The notes below the pieces were generated by a model that was not told where the DNA came from, searched no databases, and was given only the letters and a program-made list of their open reading frames with translations. The position numbers and the translations under genes were made by a program. This document shows, piece by piece, positions 21,746-32,752 of a DNA stretch of 64,000 nt (the first letter of the stretch is position 1; the number at the start of each line of letters is the position of its first letter). The stretch lies in assembly GCF_950295315.1 (NCBI RefSeq), contig NC_080176.1, positions 38,336,189 through 38,400,188 of the forward strand, read 5' to 3'. The stretch is from Erinaceus europaeus. Its lineage: Eukaryota > Chordata > Mammalia > Eulipotyphla > Erinaceidae.

Positions 21746-24100
21746 ATAAACGGGTTCAGACCTCGTCATCATTTTCACCTTGATTTTGTTTGTTTTACTA
21801 GTTTCTATGGAAGTGTATATGTTGACTGGTACACCTAAATAAGAGCCTTGAGAAAAAGGCAATTGAGAACAATCATTACTATATAATATTTTGGTGATTT
21901 TCCCTCCTTTATTAAGGATTTGCTGTTTACCTTAAATGAATCTTAAGAACACTCAATGCCTAAGTATTTACATCAGCAGAGAGTGGTGAATCAAATCTTC
22001 CTTCCATGAAAAACTGGTACGAAGTGTAATTACATGGACCCTTGTCTACCCATGTAACCAACAACTCGTTCTAGCAAAATGCTGAGCTATTACAGCATCA
22101 TTTTGAAGTACAGTTTGACATTGTTTACTTTGTATTACTAAGAGCTGAAGCATTCTTCTTCAGTTTCTGGATGGGTTTACCAAGGTTAGGAAAACCTAAG
22201 CAAAACCAGAAGTACTTCTATAATTTGGGACATTAATGAAAAAAATGTAAATGACTTGTTGACCACTATGGAATCCTCTATGAAACTGACTCTACTTTTC
22301 TGAGGAGTTGACTTGAGTTCAAACTTCATCATTCATCAAGTGCCAGAAATAATTTTTCTAGGAATTGTTTCTTGGCATCTCCCTTCTTATTTATTTTATA
22401 TCAACTGAGCCTTTTTTGTGTGCCTATAGGGCCTCAATTTGACTACAAATTTCCCAGAGTTAAGCAAAAAATTTGAGGTAGAGCACAAACCTCTAGACAG
22501 CCCAAGAGTTTCACATCAGCAGCCATTTTAGGGATACACTAACTTCAGACCAAGGGGATATGAATCTATTCCTACACATAACCTCAAGTTTGGTCATTCT
22601 TTTTAAAATTATTGTTCTTTTAAAATCACTTTCTTAGGGGAAATGCTTTAAAAGACTGTTGTCACACTTGTATAGTTTCTTATCTCTGCATGTTAGGTGT
22701 TGGCAAACTACACCTTCCACCAATTTAACAACTTCCTCTACCTCAAACAATTCACTGGGAAGACTCACTGAAAGTGGTATCCTTAACCAGCACAAAGAAG
22801 ATGCACCTAGGGAGCAGCCTGAGAGGGTTCCACTTAAGAAGCTTCCCCGGCTGTAGGGACACATTATCTTCCTGATCCGTCTACATGTGACAATGTACAG
22901 AATATTACAAACCCCAAGAAAACCCACCCAAAGGTTCAGAGTCAAGGTTTAAATTGAGGTTTCACTGCTCAGACACGCTTTATTGATCACCAACATTTGG
23001 CTTAACTCAATCTTTAACTCCATTCCCCTCCTTAGGGGTCCAACCCCAATTCTCTAAACATACACTTGGTCTTTCTGATGTGGGAAGCCCTCATCCTGAG
23101 TTATCTGTCTGCATTAACTTTCAGGTTTGAGGTGCCCACAAGAAATGACAGACAATCTAACCTCTGGGATAGCCTAAGGATTTGTTGGTTACCTGGTAGG
23201 TAAGGTTGTTCATCGCATACCATCTGCTAATAGTCTGTGATCTCAGCCTGATTAGCCACCTTCCTGATTAACTACTCAATGGCAAGGTGTATATGATCTG
23301 GTCCATCATTGCCTTTTAACTTATCACAAAGTAGGTACTCAAAACATATCTGCCACACAAATGACCAATGAAGTGCAACCATCAAATAGATTTTATCATG
23401 GTAGTCACTCTTAGTTACAGCTGTCTAGGCACCAGTAACCAAGATGGCTCAGTCTGGATTCTCCTTGAGCACTGCTTGCCTCCCTTTAGTTTTATAGTTT
23501 TTTCTGTATTTTATAGTTTTTTCATGTCATCTCACTAAATCAGGTCAGGTCAGAGTAGCCGTTCTCTTATGTTGAGATTTGTATTCTCCTTGCAGCATGG
23601 CATTGAAAGAGTCTCTATCAATTTTGTTTATATAGCCCCACCACCTGGATATTGCACAGATCCTTGAGAATTCTCAAACAGTACCAAGTTTGCTTTCTTT
23701 TGCTCTACAGCAAAGCATGCTCTACTTGTCTTCTTTCTGTAGCTAAAATATGGGGTGACTGACATATGACAGAGGGATTTGGACTTTCTTTCTTTCATGT
23801 GAAAGCTATTTTGGGTTTAAGTTCCATAATATTTGCCTTTTCAAAGCAGAATATCTCTTCCCCTTTATGACTCAAAACACTTTTATTCTGTGATTGCTTG
23901 TTTTGTTATATCATTAAATCTCTTCTTGACTATCCACAAACATGCTTTCCCATTGGCTCTGCTAATCTAAGATTTGATTTTTAACCGTTTCATGCTGATA
24001 GCTGTGTGGAATAGACCCCAGGGACAACAGAAAATGGCAGGGGAACTAAATGTAGAAGAGATATGAGAATGTAAAACATAAATTCCACAGTAAAGAAAAG
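21746..24100. other. Unassigned sequence
   Basis: No exon or recent repeat found. A weak L2-like match (tatatgatctggtccatcat) is near 23290. The 103-codon minus-strand frame at 22634-22945 has no recognisable motif. Confidence 0.4.
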
Positions 24101-24101
24101 A

Positions 24102-24220
24102 AGGAGGAGGAGGAGGAGGAGGAGGAGGAGGAGGAGGAGGAGGAGAAGAAGAAGAAGAAGAAGAAGAAGAAGAAGAAGAAGAAGAAGAAGAAGAAGAAGA
24201 AGAAGAAGAAGAAGAAGAAG
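24102..24220. repeat. (GGA)n followed by (GAA)n trinucleotide repeat
   Basis: About 14 GGA units pass directly into about 25 GAA units, almost uninterrupted. It reads as a long leucine run on the minus strand, which is not a gene. Confidence 0.97.
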
Positions 24221-25379
24221 GGACATGAATAGCAAACTATCCCTCTGAGGGTTGATAATGGTGAATGAAGAAAAACTGGCAGCTATGAATAGAAGGTGAT
24301 GCTCCTGCTCCAGCAGAGCCTACCAGTATGTTCCCTGATAAGACTTCTGTTAGGTCAACACCAGAGTGCTACTTGTCTGCCAGCTACAAAACACTCACTC
24401 TTCTTTAGACTTTAACTTGCCTGGAATTCCAGGAGACACTTGGGAAGTGGAAAGAGGGCAGAAGGCTAGGGGCAGTTTTGTTGTTGAAGTAACAGGAAGG
24501 TGTTTAACTAGTGTTGCCTTCATTTCAGTTGACTATGAAGTAGTGTCCCTACAAAAAAAGCTAAGACTGCTTAAATATTCTATCTACTTTCCTACCATGG
24601 AAATAAAGATAAGCAGACGATGTTCTCCTTACAAAACATCATAGCATCTATATAAAAGACACAGGTTTTACCCAAGGTTATAAATGTTCAAAGTCTTACT
24701 CTTGGAGAACACATGATGTGAGACCATGCTGCTCTTTTTCTTCTTTCCACTTTTCTGTTTCTTCCTTTGCTCCTTTGATATGGAACAATGCGGATACTGA
24801 GACAATGGAGCAGGCATGTGGCTTTTGTCAGGAACATAGCTTTGGCTTGTGGAGTGCCACCTGAAGAGATGACAATTCCGTGTGAGACCAGGCTAAGGGG
24901 AGACCAGGTCCCATCCAGCGCCAACCCCTGATGAAATGCTTGCCTGCTATTGTGTGTGTGGAGTAACAGTGACATCCTGTGGCCAGTCTGGTTGATCTGA
25001 GTGGCTCCTTTATAGATAAAAAGAGCGATGTGTCTGTACCTTGGCACCTTTAGACAATACACAAAGAAGGAAAGGGCAGGGTCCTCCCTACTGGCTGCTG
25101 GCTATGTCTCTCTCTCAGCAGCTGTCTCTGATTTGGGGGTTTGGGGGGTGGTACAGAAATTATGCCAGTTTTTATGCTTGATCAATTTAAATGTTAACAT
25201 TTGACTATTGCATCAACTATAATAATAACCATGAGAACAGTATAAGAAAAGAGCAACAAGAGAAGCACTTCTCTTTCTAAGATGTCCCAAGGAACTAATA
25301 TGGAATAACCTATCATCTAAAAACGCCTAAATTACTTGACATTTAGCACTGGTTTTCTTAACAAAAGTTTTGGATGGAG

Positions 25380-25416
<37 letters not shown>

Positions 25417-25830
25417 TTAAGGAAGGAGAGGACTGGAGGAGAAAATAACTTAGATCTTAATTTGTTCTACCATTCTTAAAATTCTTATGTAATCAAGCAC
25501 AACAAGCCAAGTGTGAGACTGTATTCCTAGGGGCCTGGAACTTTAATGTGTTATCCCTTGTGGTGTTAGTGGTGGTGGTGGGGCACTGGTAACCAAGGAA
25601 GGAAGCAGGGAGTGTGAGTGGAGGATATTAGCTTGTCATGAATAAGCCCATTCTCCATGAGCTGCCCAGAGACCCACCCACATCTTGTGGTTTCCATTAA
25701 GAGAATTCCAATGCCTTGAGACATCCTTTAGCCTTGGTTCTTTTCCTGTGTCCCCAGGGACTACTTGGAGAATAAGACAAAGGTAGCTTGGAACTTTAGC
25801 TCATTCTCTGGACTTGCTTATTCTTTCTTC
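24221..25830. other. Unassigned sequence with a poly(T) run
   Basis: A roughly 30-base T run lies at 25385-25414. A G-rich stretch (tttgggggtttggggggtgg) lies near 25132-25151. No exon or named repeat seen. Confidence 0.4.
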
Positions 25831-25834
25831 CAGT

Positions 25835-25985
25835 TCTAACTCACCACTTAACTAGTTCTGGGACGTTGAACAGATGCCTTACAGGATTCAAGTCCCACTT
25901 GCTCAGCTGCAAGGAGAGCTTAATAACCAGTGCTCACCTTTTGGGATATGAGGATAATACACATGAAAATGCAAGTTGATCCCTG
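25835..25985 (+). repeat. MIR element
   Basis: It follows the MIR consensus in order: ctcaccacttaactagttct, gacgttgaacagatgcctta, ctcagctgcaaggagagct, taataaccagtgctcacctt and ggataatacacatgaaaatg. The MIR family is ancient and shared by mammals. Confidence 0.7.
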
Positions 25986-26019
25986 GTTGTTGGGGACATT
26001 GAGCCCACGTAGATGCTGG

Positions 26020-26515
26020 CTTGATGTATATATGTGCTATGTTTTTGTGTTGTATGTGTATGGAATAGTGCATGCATGTTCTATATATTTAGTGCATGTG
26101 TAGTATTGTATATATGGTGTGCATATATGGTATGGAATGTATGCTATGTATGCTTTGTGCAGTATGTATGTGGTGTGGTGTGTGTGAAGTTCGTATGCAT
26201 GTTGTGGTGAATGTGCTACAGTGTGTGTGTTGGAATGCTTCTAAATTCTGCTCCCGCCCACAAAGCTAGCCCGGCATGTGTGGTACGTGCACTTTGTTTA
26301 TGCTTATAGCATGTGTGTGTGGTGTGATATATAGTAGGTATATAGTTTGGTATGTATGCAAGTGCATGACCTACAAGTGCTATGACATGTGTATGGTATA
26401 TGTGTATAATGTGCTTAATATGTATGACATGGTGTGCAGCATGTGTGTGCTTTGTATATAGCATGCATGTAGTATTGCATGGTTTGTGCATATGTGTATA
26501 GGGTGTATAGTACAC
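26020..26515. repeat. Degenerate TG/TA-rich array
   Basis: About 0.5 kb of irregular tgtgta/tatgtg/gcatgt units, interrupted near 26240-26275 by cttctaaattctgctcccgc. Alternating purine-pyrimidine. Frames on both strands are repeat artefacts. Confidence 0.85.
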
Positions 26516-26960
26516 TATAGTAAATAAATAAAAATGTCCTTAGGCTTTGAGCTAGGAGTTCAACAAAAATGGGAGGCTTATTACATTATAGTTATTTAGG
26601 TACAGTGAAATAGGCAAAGGAACAAAGGCTGGCTCATCATGATGATGGGAGCCATGAGTCCATAAGCTAGTGAACAGCATTTGGCTGCAGTTGTTCAGGT
26701 CCTAGGGGAAGCAACATAGTGGCTCCCAGGAGGAGAAGAGCAGTCAAGGGCAACAGGAACAGAGAGTTCAACAACAGGGAAGCACAGAAAGAGAGGGATT
26801 CTGTCAGACACTCATTTAAATACCTTCCAACACACCCACAGTCCCTGCTGGTTTTATGTAAGTCCCTTGTATGCTCATCAGGCTGACATCAGAGGTATGC
26901 TAATTACATTCATATCCCAGCAGTGTATGTGTGTGGTGTGGTAAGTGTGTAGTGTGGTGT

Positions 26961-26996
<36 letters not shown>

Positions 26997-27290
26997 TATG
27001 GCATGTGTGTACACGTGGTGTCTCTGTGGGTGCATGCATCTTCACTGATCTAATCCCATGGCAGTTCAATGCGGGCAGTTTGCCCTGGTAGACTGAGGTG
27101 TAAGGGCTGCCCAGAGGTGATACAAAGTGTTCTTATAGAAAAGGACATACAAAAGAAGGAAGGAACTATGGTTAGTAGCCAAGAAAATGCCAATATAGGA
27201 AAGAAATGGAAAGGATTAATGGAAAGTAGGACTTTCAACATTGAGTATTCTCCTAGGCCATTTTAAAGTTCTCCAAAACCGTGATAACTT
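26516..27290. other. Unassigned sequence with (GT)n
   Basis: It contains a (GT)n microsatellite at about 26922-26996. The remainder holds no gene or repeat that I recognise. Confidence 0.4.
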
Positions 27291-27441
27291 AATTTATGTG
27301 TCAATAATGCTTTCACATACTTTTGGTCTAGTGGCAGGAAAAAAAAAAGGCAAAAATCCCCACAGGGCAAAAATCTTGTATTTTTAGTTCCTAGATGACT
27401 TAACTGATAACATGAAAGTCAGCTTGAAGCTCTTGGGATCT

Positions 27442-27507
27442 CTGATCAGCCAATTGGGTGGGGAAAAAGTGATATTGTCTTAATCGCTCTATAAAAGGGC
27501 GTTTTGC
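27442..27507 (+). promoter_or_regulatory. CCAAT/TATA-like block, copy 1
   Basis: ctgatcagccaattgggtgg is followed 36 bp later by ctataaaaggg. A close copy lies 377 bp downstream (27819-27884). The spacing resembles an LTR or other pol II promoter. No transcript can be inferred. Confidence 0.45.
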
Positions 27508-27818
27508 TCCACCCTTCTTCCTCTGCCGTTTATTCCTCCTTCTTCTGTTTCTCTCAGTATTTCCCAATTTTGGGGATGTCCCCTGATCTACAAAAGTGGC
27601 ATTTATGTCTTAAAAACACATTTTCTTTCCAATTTTCTTATCCATCTGGTCAGCATTCTCTTTTGTGTTTCACTCCCATTTCTATTTGTGCTAAGTGACA
27701 CATCTTGGTTATAAAAGAAACTTAGTTAAAAAAAAAAAGGTTCATTTAAGTGTCAATCACAACAAAGGGAAATTAATGCCATTATGGCTTCTTTATTTGC
27801 ACATTTCTCTGCTCTTAG

Positions 27819-27884
27819 CTGATCAGCAAATTAGGTGGGAAAAAGTGATAATTTCTTGACCTCTCTATAAAAGGGAGCTTGGCA
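27819..27884 (+). promoter_or_regulatory. CCAAT/TATA-like block, copy 2
   Basis: ctgatcagcaaattaggtgg then gaaaaagtgataatttcttg and ctataaaaggg: the same 65-bp layout as 27442-27507, with the CCAAT changed to CAAAT. Confidence 0.45.
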
Positions 27885-27964
27885 TAATTCATAAGTAGAG
27901 TGTCTCCAGCAGTCCAAAAGTGTAAAACAAAGCCATTTCTTTTTTTTTCTTTCTCCCCCATTTT

Positions 27965-28815
27965 TTTTACTAGTAATTTAATATTGATTTATAAAATCAC
28001 AAGATAACAGGGGTACAACTCTGCACCATTCCCACCATCAATTCCTCCATTGTAAGCAACAGTAGTTCTCTTAAGGTTATAGATATGAGTTAACTATTAT
28101 TCTACAACTATCTGTCTATATTTGTATATGTCCTCCCCCCTCCTTTTTTCCCCTATGGTCTCATCTTCTCTTCCTTTCCAAGTCACACATATACCTATTA
28201 CTACATCCAATATTCCTACCTTTTCTCCTCTTCTCTCTCTGGGTTCTGATGAAGTTGTAGTTCAGAGCCCTCTGGTCGTCTTCCCCTTATTTTACCTACC
28301 CCACTGTGAGTATGGACCAAAATTATTTTGGGGTGCAGAAGGTGGGAGTTCTGACTTCTGTAATGGCTTCTCTGCTAGGTATGGTGTCAGCAGGTCAATC
28401 CATAACACCGACCTGTTTCTATCTTTCCCTAGTGGGTTCAGGGAAGTCAGAATGGCCCAGGGAAGTCAGAATGGATTCATGATAGCATCTGCAACTTGGT
28501 GGTTGAAAGGTGGCAAAACATAAAGTAGGACAAAATGATTAATGAACAGGAAACAAAAAGTAGGAATAGAGCAGATGAGAATAGGGATCTTAGGATGGAA
28601 AGAATTTAAGAAGTCCATTTTAAACATATTCCTAGTGGCCCATATTTGAAGTTTTTGCTTGAGTTTGATAGATAATATGGAGTGGGACAAAAATATTGTC
28701 TGAGAAGATGGTGTCATATAGAGAAAAGGGCTAGAAAGTTGTATTAGGGCAGAGAGTAGCTCCCAGTCTTGAAAAAAATTATGATAAAATTAACTGTTTA
28801 CCCATCCACCTGACC
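27965..28815 (-). mobile_element. Family R retroposon (antisense), about 0.85 kb
   Basis: The plus strand starts with the antisense 3' end (ttgatttataaaatcacaag, then ggggtacaactctgcaccat). A stretch not seen in shorter copies follows (28040-28300). Then come ggtgcagaaggtgggagttc, aacttggtggttgaaaggtg and gatggtgtcatatagagaaa. One of the longer copies; the 3' end differs from the 9352 type, so it belongs to a different subfamily. Confidence 0.75.
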
Positions 28816-28819
28816 CAGG

Positions 28820-29615
28820 GCCCAATAAAGCCCATTTCTTTACTTTTTTTTGTTCCATTCCATACTACGAACTTAATTTTAAGACTGATTTCCATATAGA
28901 TGGCAAAATGACTGCCAGTGCCAATGCAATCGTTGTATATATGAACTATCCCTGTAGGAAGAAGGATTCTGAAGACAAAGATTGTTAATCTATGTGTGCT
29001 CAAGTAGGTTTTTCCCTTTCCCTTTTTCTTTTGGTGAAAATCTTGGAGTCTTTCTGATCTGATCAATAAAATAAACTTGGGTTTTGTATTTGTCTTGGAC
29101 TAATTGCTGAGATAATAAGCCTAGGGAATGTCAGTGCTAAATAACCTGCTGTGATTCATCGTGGAAATGATTTTCACTATCTCTTCTTTTAATGTTTTGA
29201 AAACTGTTTCATCTTCATAAAGTGTGAGAACACACCAGACCATTATTTGTACAGTACTGAGATTAGCATGATTTGTTAATCAACAACATGTATTATTATT
29301 TGGTTTTGATCTATAGGATGCCCACACCCCATTGAGGGCCATTTTGTCTGTCTCTGAGGCCAGAGTCTCAGTTACTTAGTGGAAGGACCAAAGTTAGTGC
29401 TTTGTATAGGTAATTAGAATGGCAATTTTTTCCTGAAACAAAATTAGCATACTAGTTATCAAACTCACTGGAGTCTGATAGATACATGAAGCCATGTACT
29501 CCAGTTATTATTCAAATAAATTCATTCTATTTTGGATCATCTGTTTGAGATCTGGCAGAGCAAAGCTTCTTTAGAGTATGTGTTTTGCAGGCTGAACTAA
29601 AAATTTCAACACTAC
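28820..29615. other. Unassigned sequence
   Basis: No gene or clear repeat. The region may include more 5' sequence of the family R copy on its left. Confidence 0.4.
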
Positions 29616-29621
29616 CCCTCT

Positions 29622-29656
29622 TTTCCTTCCTTCCTTCCTTCCTTCCTTCCTTCCTT
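29622..29656. repeat. (CCTT)n microsatellite
   Basis: Eight or so tandem cctt units followed by a degenerate CTTT stretch. Confidence 0.95.
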
Positions 29657-29946
29657 TCTCTTTTTCTTTCTCTTCTTTAATTACTTATTTATTTTTACCA
29701 GAAAAGGAAATCAATCCACTTCTACTTCTATGCTCAGATTAGGTTGCAAAGCTTACAAGTAATTAGGGACTACATTTCCTTCTTCCAAGGAAGAAAAGAG
29801 AGTGAGAAGTCTTGGACCAAAGGAAAAATGCAAATTTGTATTATTAAATTATTTATATAAGTTTACTAATAAAACAAGTGATACATGTCCCCACTACCAT
29901 TGTACAGTTGTGGCCATGGTTTTGAAGTGTTTGAAAAGAGATGTGC

Positions 29947-30246
29947 GGGAGTCGGGCTGTAGCACAGCGGGTTAAGCGCAGGTGGCGCAAAGCACAAGGA
30001 CCGGCATAAGGATCCCGGTTGGAACCCCGGCTCCCCACCTGCAGGGGAGTCGCTTCACAGGCGGTGAAGCAGGTCTGCAGGTGTCTATCTTTCTCTCCTC
30101 CTCTCTGTCTTCCCCTCCTCTCTCCATTTCTCTCTGTCCTATCCAACAACGACAACAACAATAATAACTACAACAATAAAACAACAAGGGCAACAAAAGG
30201 AGATAAATAAATAAAATAAATATTTAAAAAAATAATAATAATAAAA
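29947..30246 (+). mobile_element. Young full-length ERI-type SINE with perfect 15-bp TSD
   Basis: Reference copy for this window. Order of parts: tRNA-like head gggagtcgggctgtagcaca; pol III A box tagcacagcggg (29960-29971); B box ggttggaaccc (30018-30028; consensus GGTTCGAnYCC); ccccacctgcaggggagtcg core; CT-rich block; (CAA)n; tail with several AATAAA motifs. An exact 15-bp repeat (tgaaaagagatgtgc at 29932-29946 and 30247-30261) flanks it. The AATAAA-bearing tail is the hallmark of T+ SINEs. Non-coding; mobilised in trans by LINE-1. Confidence 0.97.
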
Positions 30247-30261
30247 TGAAAAGAGATGTGC

Positions 30262-31245
30262 CTGTCAAGTGTTAGTTATAAATGGATACACAAACACTGG
30301 TTTTTGCTTGTGCTTTGAAATTGTTCCATATTCTCTAGCAATAAGTGACAGGGTTTGAATCAGGTGCCACTGACTGCTGACCATCGCTTTTTACCGTCTC
30401 CACTAATACAAATTGAGAAGGGAAGAATAAAATGACCTTACACCTTTCTAATTGGAGAACAAGCCTAGATCTTGGGGTCTTGAAACTGGCACTTAAAGAA
30501 CAGGGATATCTGACATGTCTCTGAAGGGACAAGGCAAGCTGATACTGATAAATGAGGTTAAGTGAAAGATCATAACCCTTTATTTACTGGAACTGTTTTA
30601 AAAGAAGCTGCACATTTGTTAAAATTAAATTTTCAAAGAAAGAACATAGAAGGCAAAAATCATAAACCATCCTCTATTTATTTCTGCTGGTCTTTTATCT
30701 TCAGGGCAAACAACAGAACTTAGACCTCTTACAAAAATTTCGCAGAACCATCAGTATTCAAAAGGTTAACTGCTCTGATGAGGCTCCATCCTGTTTATCC
30801 AGAAACCCATAACCTCTTATTCAAGAAAGTATCTTTAAAAAGTGTTTTTAGAGACAAGGAGTGGGTTGGTAGACCTGAGCATTTCTCCTTTTTCCACTGT
30901 ACTTTGGACTACAACAAGAGTCGTTGACTTTTTGCTGATGATGGTACGACATCATTGTCTTTCTGAGTGTCTTTCATGCACTAGGTAGCATGTCCATGGT
31001 CTTCCTTAGGTCTAGCAACCACTACATCTAGCATAAGGTATCAAACTGAGGTCATATCAATAGCAACTTGTAACAGTAGATGACGGGGATTAAGGGTACT
31101 GAGAGCATGAAGGGTGAAAATTAGCTTGCTCATTCTCCTTGTAGAGACATGCAGAGTTGAGTCTGGGTCTTATTTCTTGTAGTTTTGATTTGTCCTCATG
31201 CAAATGGGTTCCTTTCATAGCTAATTTATGTTTTAACACTTGAAC
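30262..31245. other. Unassigned sequence
   Basis: No gene or repeat recognised on either strand. Confidence 0.4.
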
Positions 31246-31249
31246 TTTT

Positions 31250-31405
31250 TAAAAATTTTATTTATTGATTCATGAGAAATGATAGGAGAGAAAGAACCAG
31301 ACATCACTTTGGTACATGTGATGCTGGGGACTGAACTTAGGACCTCATGATGCTTGAGAGTCCAATGCCTTATCCACTCACTGCGCCACCTCCTGGACCA
31401 CACTT
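31250..31405 (-). mobile_element. Older SINE (antisense) with CTCF-like end
   Basis: ggggactgaacttaggacct is the antisense B-box region, and atccactcactgcgccacctcctgg the antisense head. Same older type as 858-978. The head contains gcgccacctcctgg, a CTCF-like string. Confidence 0.7.
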
Positions 31406-31757
31406 TAATTATTTTTCACAAACAGCTTCCTTATACCTGATATGCTCTGTTTCTCTATGTCTGTGTCTGTGTCTAATTTCTCAATTGATGCAATTCTGCT
31501 TTTGGGTGAGTTTACCTATCTTTTTCATATCTTTCTGGCTATCTGTGGAATATATATACATATAATTTAATAGATGAACAAAAAAATCAATATTTTGCCC
31601 CAGTGAAACAAGTCACTTAGATAAGCTCAGCTTAAAACCCCACCCACTGCACTGAAGTAAGCTTAGAAGATGTGGTCTCCTCCCCTAAACAACAACAACA
31701 ATAATAACAAAAGTCAAACAAACAAATGAATCTTTTTGTGGTCTTTCTTTCTTTTTC

Positions 31758-32084
31758 TTTTTTCTTCCCTCCAGGGTTATTGCTGGGGCTCAGTGCCTGC
31801 ACTAAGAATCTACTGCTCCTGGAGGATATTCTGCCCCCTTTTTTTGCTCTTATTGTTTATCGTTGTTACTGCTGTCATTGCCACTGGTTAGGACAGAGAG
31901 AAATTTAGAGAGGAGGGGAAGACAGAGAGAGGGAAAGAAGGACAGACACCTGCAGATCTGCTTCACTGCTTGTGAAGGGACTGCCCTGCAGGTGGGGAGC
32001 CAGGGGCTCGAACCGGGATCCCTACGATGGTACTTGTGCTTAGTGCCAAGTGCTCTTAACCCGCTGAACTACAGCCCAGCCCTC
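31758..32084 (-). mobile_element. Long-form ERI-type SINE (antisense)
   Basis: It starts with the antisense 3' extension (ccctccagggttattgctgg, gaatctactgctcctggagg), then (GTT)-rich, GA-rich, ccctgcaggtggggagccag core, antisense B box (ggctcgaaccgggatccc) and head ending actacagcccagccctc. Confidence 0.92.
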
Positions 32085-32275
32085 TCTCCTCCTGTTTCTT
32101 ATTTCTGACAGAAAAAGAGAGGAAGAGAGAGGGAAAAGGAAAAAAAAAAGATTCCTGCTGCATTACACCTTTGCTCAGGAAGTTTCCTCTTGCAAGTGGG
32201 AACTAGGGATTTGAAACCAGGTGCTCATGCATGCTCACCTGTGCACTGCACCCTGTACACTCCTCTAGTCTTCTT
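32085..32275 (-). mobile_element. Diverged SINE fragment (antisense)
   Basis: GA-rich block, cttgcaagtgggaactaggg in place of the usual ctgcaggtgggga core, then gatttgaaaccaggtgctca as antisense B box. Directly abuts the previous SINE. Confidence 0.7.
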
Positions 32276-32341
32276 TTAAAAATATTCCATGTCTGTAACT
32301 GAGATTCTCACCATTGAGGCAGGTCTATGTCTACATTAATA

Positions 32342-32352
32342 CTTGAGATGTG
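32342..32352. repeat. Left TSD of composite retroinsertion
   Basis: cttgagatgtg is repeated exactly at 32742-32752. The pair encloses a snoRNA-like unit and a SINE. Confidence 0.75.
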
Positions 32353-32422
32353 TCACGTGATGACGGACATTTCCTCACTTTGACCTGAGGTGAAGAGACC
32401 CACGACCCACCGTCTGAGTGGG
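32353..32422 (+). ncRNA. Box C/D snoRNA-like unit (probable retrocopy)
   Basis: A 70-nt unit has all parts of a box C/D snoRNA in the right order and spacing: terminal stem cac/gtg (32354-32356 with 32418-32420), C box gtgatga (32357-32363), D' box ctga (32385-32388), C'-like gtgaaga (32390-32396) and D box ctga (32414-32417). The 16 nt before D' (atttcctcactttgac) are complementary, with one mismatch, to the conserved 28S rRNA segment GTCAAAGTGAAGAAAT as I remember it. That would make it a 2'-O-methylation guide. It starts right after a TSD and is followed by nine A residues, so it is more likely a retrocopy than an intronic parent gene. I cannot assign it to a named SNORD. Confidence 0.55.
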
Positions 32423-32442
32423 GAAAAAAAAAGACGAGATCG

Positions 32443-32741
32443 GGGAGTCGGGCGGAAGCGCAGCAGGTTAAGCGCATGTGGTGCAAAGCTCAAAGACAGG
32501 CTTAAGGATTCCGGTTGGAGCCCCTGGCTCCCCACCTGCAGGGGAGTCGCTTCACAGGCGGTGAAGCAGGTCTGCAGGTTTCTATCTTTCCCACCCCCTC
32601 TCTGTCTTCCCCTCCTCTCTCCATTTCTCTCTGTCCTATCCAACAATGACATCAATAACAACAACAATAATAACTAGAACAACAATAAAAAGACAACAAG
32701 GGCAACAACAGGGAAAATAAATAAAAAATTAAAAAAAAATT
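32443..32741 (+). mobile_element. ERI-type SINE downstream of the snoRNA-like unit
   Basis: Full-length SINE with head gggagtcgggcggaagcgca, B box ggttggagccc, ccccacctgcaggggagtcg core, CT block, (CAA/AAC)n and A-rich tail. The matching TSD is not next to its head: it lies 90 bp upstream, before the snoRNA-like unit. The linker is nine A residues plus gacgagatc. Confidence 0.93.
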
Positions 32742-32752
32742 CTTGAGATGTG

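Noticed and set aside
23990..24235. Minus-strand frame with a long leucine run
   Set aside because: Artefact of the (GGA)n/(GAA)n repeat.
29853..30196. Recurrent frame with DRTERNGERRGRQRGGEK, also at 5463, 31863, 32353, 34134, 50001 and 50703
   Set aside because: It is the same antisense reading of the SINE in each place, not a protein family.
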